The notes under the pieces were generated by a model that worked only from the letters and a program-made list of their open reading frames with translations, was not told the DNA's origin and ran no database searches. 48,506 nucleotides of DNA, from contig JAFYRX010000051.1 in assembly GCA_017546725.1 (NCBI GenBank), positions 1-48,506 of the forward strand, written 5' to 3'. A program made the translations under genes and the position numbers. The stretch's first letter is position 1, and each line of letters starts with the position of its first letter. Of this stretch, positions 43,270 through 48,506 are shown piece after piece. This stretch comes from Alistipes sp. (GTDB lineage Bacteria > Bacteroidota > Bacteroidia > Bacteroidales > Rikenellaceae).

Positions 43270-43761
43270 ATGATGAAGAGACTTTTGAGTTTGGTATGTA
43301 TGCTGATGGGAGTCGTTTCGCTCTCGGCACAGCAACTGCCCGACGTAAAGATTGAGAATGCACAGGGAAAGATTGTTTCGATGCGTTCGATTGCTAAAGG
43401 TAAGCCAATGATTATCTCATATTGGTCAATCACCTGCAAGCCTTGTATTCAGGAGTTGAATGCTATTAACGACGCATTGGAGGAGTGGCGTGAGGAGGCC
43501 GACTTCGAAGTTGTAGCCATCTCAACAGATGATGCCCGTATGAAGGCATCGGCCAAGACCATCGCATCATCGCGCGGCTGGGATTTTATCTGCCTGTATG
43601 ATGACAAACAGACACTCAAGCGCGCAATGAACGTATCACTTACTCCGCAGTCGTTTGTCGTAGATGCCAACGGTAAGGTTGTTTTCTCGCACTCGGGCTA
43701 CACCCCTGGTAGCGAGCAGTTGCTCTTTGATAAGATTTTGGAGTTGAAAAAGAAAAAATAA
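43270..43761 (+). CDS. TlpA-like thioredoxin-fold protein
   Basis: 163 aa with a signal peptide (cleavage after S-L-S-A-Q). Redoxin fold with active-site C56-K-P-C59 inside IISYWSITCKPC, cis-Pro in SLTPQSFVV, and GKVVFSHSGY afterwards. It is an envelope thiol-disulfide oxidoreductase, most likely a reductase like TlpA/ResA. An alternative ATG one codon later is equally good. It is followed after 6 nt by the DUF6029 gene and then by an Omp28-like CxxC protein, so the three form a probable thiol-redox operon. Confidence 0.85.
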   Translation: MMKRLLSLVCMLMGVVSLSAQQLPDVKIENAQGKIVSMRSIAKGKPMIISYWSITCKPCIQELNAINDALEEWREEADFEVVAISTDDARMKASAKTIASSRGWDFICLYDDKQTLKRAMNVSLTPQSFVVDANGKVVFSHSGYTPGSEQLLFDKILELKKKK

Positions 43762-43767
43762 CACGAG

Positions 43768-45345
43768 ATGAAACGTATTATTCTTTTAATTGCAGGAATT
43801 TGCGCCATCACATCAGTTGCGGCACAGGTGCAGGTGGGTGAAGGTCAGGTTTCGGGCAGTTTGGAGTCAAACACCATATACTATATGGACGACTCTAAGA
43901 TTGGCGAGACACCCGAAGATAGATTCGGTTCGAACAACTATCTTAAGGTGGATTACTCAAATGGCCGCTTCTCAGCTGGTATTCAGGCTAATGCATTTTT
44001 GCCTGTATTGCAGGGGTACGAGGATTTGGCTACAGGTCACAAGTTCTACCTCGCATCAAAATATATCCAGTGGCAGGACGATAATTTCGAACTTATGGTC
44101 GGCGATATCTTCGACCAATTGGGTAATGGACTTATCTTCCGCTCGTTCGAGGACCGTCAGTTGGGCTTGAACAACTCGCTGGAGGGTATTCGCGGTTTGT
44201 ACAACTTCAATAATTATGTACAAGTTAAGGGTATGTATGGCCGTCCCCGCCTCTATACTGACTATGCCGACACTTGGGTGCGCGCAGCCGACTTGAGCGT
44301 ATCGTTGAGCGATATTTTCAGTTGGGATGCAGCATTGTTCAATGTCGAGGGTAGTTATGTCAATCGTAACCAAAGCCTGTCGCTGGACCCGATGATGGAT
44401 TTTAGCACATCAGGTTTGACTAATCCTAACCTTAATATGTACTCTGGCCGCGTAAACTTCGGTTGGAATGGCTTGTCATTGCGCGGAGAGTATGTCGAGA
44501 AGGGCAAGGACCTCGCGGCTACCTCTACGACAGCCACATCGGGCAACGCTTTGTTGGGAGAGGTTGGTTATAGCCATAACACATTCAGCGTGATGGCAAC
44601 ATTCCGCCAGCTGGACAATATGGCTACTCGCCTATCGCTCTACGATTCAGGCATCGGCAATACGCTCAACTATTTGCCCGCATTGACTCGTCAATACACC
44701 TATATGCTCGCTAATCTCAATCCCTACCAGGTAAATACCGAGGGTGAGATTGGTGGTCAGGTGGATGCTTGCTACTCTATCCGCAACAAGGATGACCGCT
44801 ACCGCTATTGGAATATGCACGTCAACTACTCTACGTTCTACACTTTGCACGCAAGCCAGACCGAGCGTGGCAAGAACGAGCGTTTGTGGCAGGACTTCAA
44901 CTTCGACGTTGAGCGTCAGTGGAACAAGCAGTTGAAAACTATCTTCCTCTACTCGTTCCAGGAGTGGAATCCCACACACGGCTACAAGCACCGCACCTAT
45001 GTATCTAACGTATTTGTGGGCGACGTGACCTATAAGTTCAACCGCAAGAACTCGTTGCGTGTCGAGGCTCAATACCTCTGGTCAGACGAGTATGAGGGCG
45101 ACTGGGTAGCAGGTTTGGTTGAGTATAGTATGGCACCCAAGTGGAGCATCTTCTTCAGCGATATGTACAACATTGACCTTACGAAGACAAACTACTACAA
45201 CGGTGGTTTCTCATATACTCATAACCGCACTCGTGTACAGTTGAGTTATGGTCGTAACCGCGCAGGTTATGTATGCTCGGGAGGTGTTTGCCGCTTCTCA
45301 CCCGCCTACACAGGATTTAACCTCGTTCTCACATCATCATTCTAA
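43768..45345 (+). CDS. DUF6029 family outer-membrane-type protein
   Basis: 525 aa with a signal peptide (1-19, cleavage after S-V-A-A-Q). The sequence is a long series of amphipathic beta strands with many Tyr, Asn and Arg (LKVDYSNGRFSAGIQANAFLP, EDRQLGLNNSLEGIRGLYNF) and ends FNLVLTSSF with a terminal Phe, as in outer-membrane barrels. I recognise it as DUF6029, a family of unknown function in this phylum. Two Cys residues near the C-terminus (YVCSGGVCRFS) could be a disulfide handled by the thioredoxin encoded just before it. Confidence 0.72.
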   Translation: MKRIILLIAGICAITSVAAQVQVGEGQVSGSLESNTIYYMDDSKIGETPEDRFGSNNYLKVDYSNGRFSAGIQANAFLPVLQGYEDLATGHKFYLASKYIQWQDDNFELMVGDIFDQLGNGLIFRSFEDRQLGLNNSLEGIRGLYNFNNYVQVKGMYGRPRLYTDYADTWVRAADLSVSLSDIFSWDAALFNVEGSYVNRNQSLSLDPMMDFSTSGLTNPNLNMYSGRVNFGWNGLSLRGEYVEKGKDLAATSTTATSGNALLGEVGYSHNTFSVMATFRQLDNMATRLSLYDSGIGNTLNYLPALTRQYTYMLANLNPYQVNTEGEIGGQVDACYSIRNKDDRYRYWNMHVNYSTFYTLHASQTERGKNERLWQDFNFDVERQWNKQLKTIFLYSFQEWNPTHGYKHRTYVSNVFVGDVTYKFNRKNSLRVEAQYLWSDEYEGDWVAGLVEYSMAPKWSIFFSDMYNIDLTKTNYYNGGFSYTHNRTRVQLSYGRNRAGYVCSGGVCRFSPAYTGFNLVLTSSF

Positions 45346-45369
45346 CCCAAATAGATACTTTAACAAATT

Positions 45370-46578
45370 ATGAAAACATTAAGATTATTAGCAATACTCT
45401 GCACAACGCTTCTTTTGTGCAACTCTTGCTTGAAAGGTATCGGCTGGGAAGAAGAGCAGAGAGAGAACCAGAATCCCGATGTGCCACAGACAGGCCTTGA
45501 ACTTACAGCCACACCCTCAACAATCATTGCTAACGGAGAGGATTACGCAGTGTTGGAAGTAAAGTTCAACGGCGAGACTCTGACCGAGGGCTTTACGCTC
45601 TATGACGACGAGGATAATATCGTAGAATTGGAGAATATGGAGTTCAGCACAACCGTTGCGGGCGAGTATAAATTCTGGGCAGCATACAAAGCTGACTACA
45701 CAGAAACTATTACTATCACCGCAGAGGAGCCTGCTACAGATGAACCTGAAGACCCTAACGATGAGCCTGAAGGACCAAGCGACGAAAACCCTGATAACCT
45801 AAACTTCAAGCGTCGTGTACTCTTGACTCAGATTACAGGTACAGGTTGTGGATACTGTCCTGGTATGGTTTCGGCTCTTAAAGAGGTAATGCAAAGCAAG
45901 ACATTTGCTAACAATACAGTACTTGCAGTTGCTCACCGCTACAATAGTAGCGACCCTGCATATTTGACAAACGCTTTGGATGCTGCCTTGGGTGTAAGTG
46001 GAGCCCCGTGGTTAAATGCCGATATGTGTTATACCTATGGACTCTATTCCAATATGGTTGAGTTAATCCACAAGATGGTAGATGCTTCATTTGAGCGCAC
46101 CACTACAAAGGCTGGTATCTCTGCCGTATCATACATCGAGGATGATAAGGTTATCATCAAGGCCACCGTTAAGGCTGCCGAGGAGTCGTTGTTCCGCATT
46201 GGTGCGTGGTTGATAGAGGACGGCATCTATGGACAGCAAACCAACTATGGTTTCGAAGGTGATTTCAATACTCACGACAACTGCATTCGTATAGCCGACA
46301 GCAAGGTATCGACTTCAGACTATACTGGTTACGAAATTGGTCCCGTAGGCGAAGATGGCAAGGTACAGCCTATCAAGAAGGGCGAGACTGCCGAGCACAC
46401 CTTCACTATCGAGTTAAAGGATAAGTGGAAGCGTGAGAATTGTAGCCTTGTGCTCTTTGTTACTGCACCAGAAAAGATTCAGGGCCGCGAGTCATACTTC
46501 GTAAACAATGTAATCGAGATGCCGCTCGAGGGCGAGGTTGCGTTTGAGTACGTGGATGAGGCTGCTGACGAGGAGTAA
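45370..46578 (+). CDS. Omp28-related lipoprotein with CxxC thioredoxin-like motif
   Basis: 402 aa with lipobox L-C-N-S-C. An Ig-like region (about 35-115), then an acidic Pro/Glu/Asp linker (EEPATDEPEDPNDEPEGPSD, about 119-142), then the Omp28 domain beginning RRVLLTQITGTGCGYCPG with C160-G-Y-C163, a thioredoxin-type active-site pair. The C-terminal part is beta-rich. Omp28 was described as an outer-membrane protein in Porphyromonas; its role is not settled. The CxxC, together with the TlpA-like protein two genes upstream, suggests a surface or periplasmic thiol relay. Confidence 0.85.
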   Translation: MKTLRLLAILCTTLLLCNSCLKGIGWEEEQRENQNPDVPQTGLELTATPSTIIANGEDYAVLEVKFNGETLTEGFTLYDDEDNIVELENMEFSTTVAGEYKFWAAYKADYTETITITAEEPATDEPEDPNDEPEGPSDENPDNLNFKRRVLLTQITGTGCGYCPGMVSALKEVMQSKTFANNTVLAVAHRYNSSDPAYLTNALDAALGVSGAPWLNADMCYTYGLYSNMVELIHKMVDASFERTTTKAGISAVSYIEDDKVIIKATVKAAEESLFRIGAWLIEDGIYGQQTNYGFEGDFNTHDNCIRIADSKVSTSDYTGYEIGPVGEDGKVQPIKKGETAEHTFTIELKDKWKRENCSLVLFVTAPEKIQGRESYFVNNVIEMPLEGEVAFEYVDEAADEE

Positions 46579-46604
46579 ATAACAACCGATAATTCTAATT
46601 AAAT

Positions 46605-46640
46605 AAAAGGCTCTGCGAAGTGTTTCGCAGGGCCTTTATT
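46605..46640 (+). terminator. Rho-independent terminator of the TlpA-Omp28 cluster
   Basis: Stem AAAGGCTCTGCGAA with TTCGCAGGGCCTTT (one mismatch pair), short loop, then ATT. It lies about 25 nt after the Omp28 stop. Confidence 0.85.
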
Positions 46641-46805
46641 GTTCCCTAATCATCTCTCTCGGCGTTACATATTTCGGAACATACACAAATATATTAGACA
46701 AGTTTTTCTGGCGCGATACAGAGTTTTTCGATTTTTATTATTAACTTTAACGTCGGAAGTGCATATTTTTGACTAAAACTATAAACTAAATAAAACCCCA
46801 AAACG

Positions 46806-48266
46806 ATGAGTAACAAAATTTCTCGCGGTGATTTCCTGAAGCGTTCAGGACTGGCCGCAGCAGGTGTAATGATGGGTGGATTGGCATCAACAGCGACTGC
46901 CGCAACTACTCCACAGCCACAACAAGAGGACAAGAAGGCTCGATTCGCCAAACTCGGCAAGGTGAACATTGCTTGGATAGGTATGGCCAATCGTGGTCGC
47001 GAGGTGATGCGCGAATTTGAGAAGACAGGCTTGGCTAATATTGTTGCAATGTGCGACGTTGACCCCAAATCGAAGGGCAGCCAGGAGTCTATCGCAGCAC
47101 ACCCCGATGCAAAGGTATATACCGACTTCCGCAAGATGTTCGATGAGATGGGTAAGGAGTTTGAGGCCGTAGTAGTCGAAACCCCCGACTTCTCACACTT
47201 CCCCTGCGTAATGTTGGCATTGAATCAGGGCAAGCACGTCTACGTCGAGAAGCCTATGGGCCGTACATTCCACGAGTGCCAATTGATGATTGATGCCGCA
47301 GCGCGCAATCCACAACTCGTTACACAGGGCGGTAATCAGGGCCACTCGGAGGGCAACTACTTCCAGTTCAAGGCGTGGAAAGAGGCTGGCATCATCAAGG
47401 ACGTTACACACGTTGATGCTCATATGAACAACTCACGTCGCTGGCACGGCTACGATGTAAATATCGACCGCTATCCTCAAGCACAGCCTATCCCCGAGGG
47501 TATGGATTGGGATTTGTGGCACACCACACAACAGTTCCACGAGTTCAACGAGAAGTATCACCCCGGCAACTGGCGCAGTTGGTACGACTTCGGTATGGGC
47601 GCATTGGGTGATTGGGGTGCGCACTTGATTGATACAATCCACGAGTTCCTCGATTTGGGTCTGCCCTACGAGGTTGAACCTCTTAAGTTGGTAGGCTGGA
47701 ACACCTATTTCTTCCCTATGGCTTCGACATTGCAGTTCAAGTTCCCACGTCGTGGTGAGATGCCCGCAATGACTATTAATTGGTGGGACGGTATTGGCAA
47801 CTACCCCTCTATTCCTGATGGATATGGCGAATCAAAGATGGGTAGCGACGTGCCGACTATCGGAGGTAAGCCTGCGGCTGCATCGGCCGTAAAACTCAAC
47901 CCTGGTACTATTATGTACTCAAAGGACCTCATCTTCAAGCGTGGCTCGCACGGTGCTACAACGCAGATTATCCCAGCAGCAAAGGCCAAGGAGATGGCAA
48001 GCAAACTTCCCGAGGTGGAGAAGAGTCCGTCGAACCACTACGAGAACTTCCTCTTGGCTTGTATGGGCGAGGAGAAGGCACGTTCTCCGTTTGAAAAGTT
48101 CGGTCCGTTGTGTCAGGTATTCTGCTTGGGCGTAATGGCTCAACGCCTCAACAAGAAGATTGTCTTCGACCGCGAGAAGAAGATTATCGTAAACGACCCC
48201 TTCGCAAACGCTATGCTCGTCGGCACACCGCCTCGCAAGGGCTGGGAGGAGTTCTACAAGATGTAA
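46806..48266 (+). CDS. Tat-exported Gfo/Idh/MocA family oxidoreductase
   Basis: 486 aa. The N-terminus SRGDFLKRSGLAAAGVMMGGLAS is a Tat-type signal (Arg at the first, Lys-Arg at the second part), so the folded enzyme is probably exported with its cofactor. The NAD(P)-binding start VNIAWIGMANRGREVM is followed by the EKPMGRT motif typical of Gfo/Idh/MocA and by the C-terminal domain (DWGAHLIDTIHEFLDLG with the His). Such secreted dehydrogenases act on sugars or glycosides in Bacteroidota, including some alpha-N-acetylgalactosaminidase-type families (GH109) that use NAD; length and Tat signal fit, but the substrate is not evident. Transcribed alone, terminated 22 nt downstream. Confidence 0.88.
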   Translation: MSNKISRGDFLKRSGLAAAGVMMGGLASTATAATTPQPQQEDKKARFAKLGKVNIAWIGMANRGREVMREFEKTGLANIVAMCDVDPKSKGSQESIAAHPDAKVYTDFRKMFDEMGKEFEAVVVETPDFSHFPCVMLALNQGKHVYVEKPMGRTFHECQLMIDAAARNPQLVTQGGNQGHSEGNYFQFKAWKEAGIIKDVTHVDAHMNNSRRWHGYDVNIDRYPQAQPIPEGMDWDLWHTTQQFHEFNEKYHPGNWRSWYDFGMGALGDWGAHLIDTIHEFLDLGLPYEVEPLKLVGWNTYFFPMASTLQFKFPRRGEMPAMTINWWDGIGNYPSIPDGYGESKMGSDVPTIGGKPAAASAVKLNPGTIMYSKDLIFKRGSHGATTQIIPAAKAKEMASKLPEVEKSPSNHYENFLLACMGEEKARSPFEKFGPLCQVFCLGVMAQRLNKKIVFDREKKIIVNDPFANAMLVGTPPRKGWEEFYKM

Positions 48267-48287
48267 TCCACTTAGACCACTATATTT

Positions 48288-48320
48288 ACAGCCGCATAGA
48301 GACTCTATGCGGCTGTTTAA
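48288..48320 (+). terminator. Rho-independent terminator after the oxidoreductase gene
   Basis: A perfect 12-bp stem (ACAGCCGCATAG with CTATGCGGCTGT) has a 5-nt loop and is followed by TTAATTAGG, a weak T tract. Confidence 0.8.
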
Positions 48321-48361
48321 TTAGGTATAGTACCGCTCTACTCCACAGAGCAGTATAGATA

Positions 48362-48392
48362 CAAAAAAAGAGAAGTCCTCTCGAACTTCTCT
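48362..48392 (-). terminator. Terminator after tRNA-Leu
   Basis: An 8-bp stem (AGAGAAGT with ACTTCTCT, 48369-48376 and 48385-48392) is followed on the minus strand by seven T (48362-48368). It starts 3 nt past the tRNA 3' end. Confidence 0.8.
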
Positions 48393-48394
48393 TG

Positions 48395-48481
48395 TGGTAC
48401 CCAGAGCCGGGGTCGAACCGGCACAGGGGTGAACCTACTGGTGTTTGAGACCAGCGCGTCTACCGATTCCGCCATCTGGGC
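48395..48481 (-). tRNA. tRNA-Leu (anticodon CAA)
   Basis: 87 nt including an encoded CCA. Acceptor stem GCCCAGA / TCTGGGT, D arm GGCGGAATCGGTAGAC, anticodon loop CTCAAAC with CAA, a long class II variable arm (AGTAGGTTCACCCCTGT region), and T arm GGTTCGACCCC. It reads UUG, the leucine codon most often seen in the genes of this window. Confidence 0.95.
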
Positions 48482-48506
48482 TCCAATTCCTTAATTGGAT
48501 GCGCAA

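Overview
The window is a chromosomal segment of a Bacteroidota bacterium, most likely a gut member of the order Bacteroidales; an Alistipes/Rikenellaceae-type genome is plausible, but I cannot fix the genus. Reasons: an adjacent SusC/SusD pair, many Sec lipoproteins with DUF4843-, DUF4458-, BACON-, DUF1573- and Omp28-type families, the Bacteroidota form of RNA polymerase omega, a GalE-like L-threonine dehydrogenase, no Shine-Dalgarno pattern, and several promoters of the Bacteroidota -33/-7 type (TTTG - 19 to 21 nt - TAnnTTTG). Leucine TTG codons are very frequent, and a tRNA-Leu(CAA) gene closes the window.

Layout. 1-600 (minus): a truncated secreted-protein gene preceded by a 36-codon small ORF, then direct repeats that look like a decayed IS end, then tRNA-Gly(GCC) with its own promoter and terminator. 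593-1546: about 950 bases with no convincing gene. 1642-2941 (minus): a cyclophilin and a secreted phosphodiester-glycosidase-like protein. 3101-6381 (plus): L-threonine dehydrogenase with a strong terminator, then an outer-membrane DUF5020 (Tsx-like) channel and an NCS2 purine permease, which suggests nucleoside/nucleobase uptake. 6601-16106 (plus): a six-gene galactoside operon (two tandem GH2 enzymes, aldose 1-epimerase, a six-hairpin glycosidase-like protein, galactokinase, sialate O-acetylesterase-like esterase). 16299-21625 (plus): core genes bamD, rpoZ, coaBC and recN, then a GH88 lipoprotein.

21699-36883 (minus) is the most interesting block: SusC and SusD followed by seven exported proteins (a DUF4843/DUF4984-like lipoprotein, an unrecognised 650-aa lipoprotein, a DUF4458 leucine-rich-repeat lipoprotein, a BACON+LRR lipoprotein, an S8 subtilase lipoprotein, a DUF1573 protein and a lipocalin-like lipoprotein). 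There is no glycosidase and no adjacent regulator. I read it as a surface system for capturing and cutting protein or peptide substrates, with a terminator dividing the SusCD half from the LRR/protease half.

37100-40081 (minus): gadB-gadC glutamate-dependent acid resistance. 40311-46578 (plus): a 957-aa lipoprotein, then a probable envelope thiol cluster (TlpA-like thioredoxin, DUF6029 protein, Omp28-like CxxC lipoprotein). 46806-48266 (plus): a Tat-exported Gfo/Idh/MocA oxidoreductase, followed by tRNA-Leu(CAA) on the minus strand. All family assignments come from reading the translations; no database search was run.
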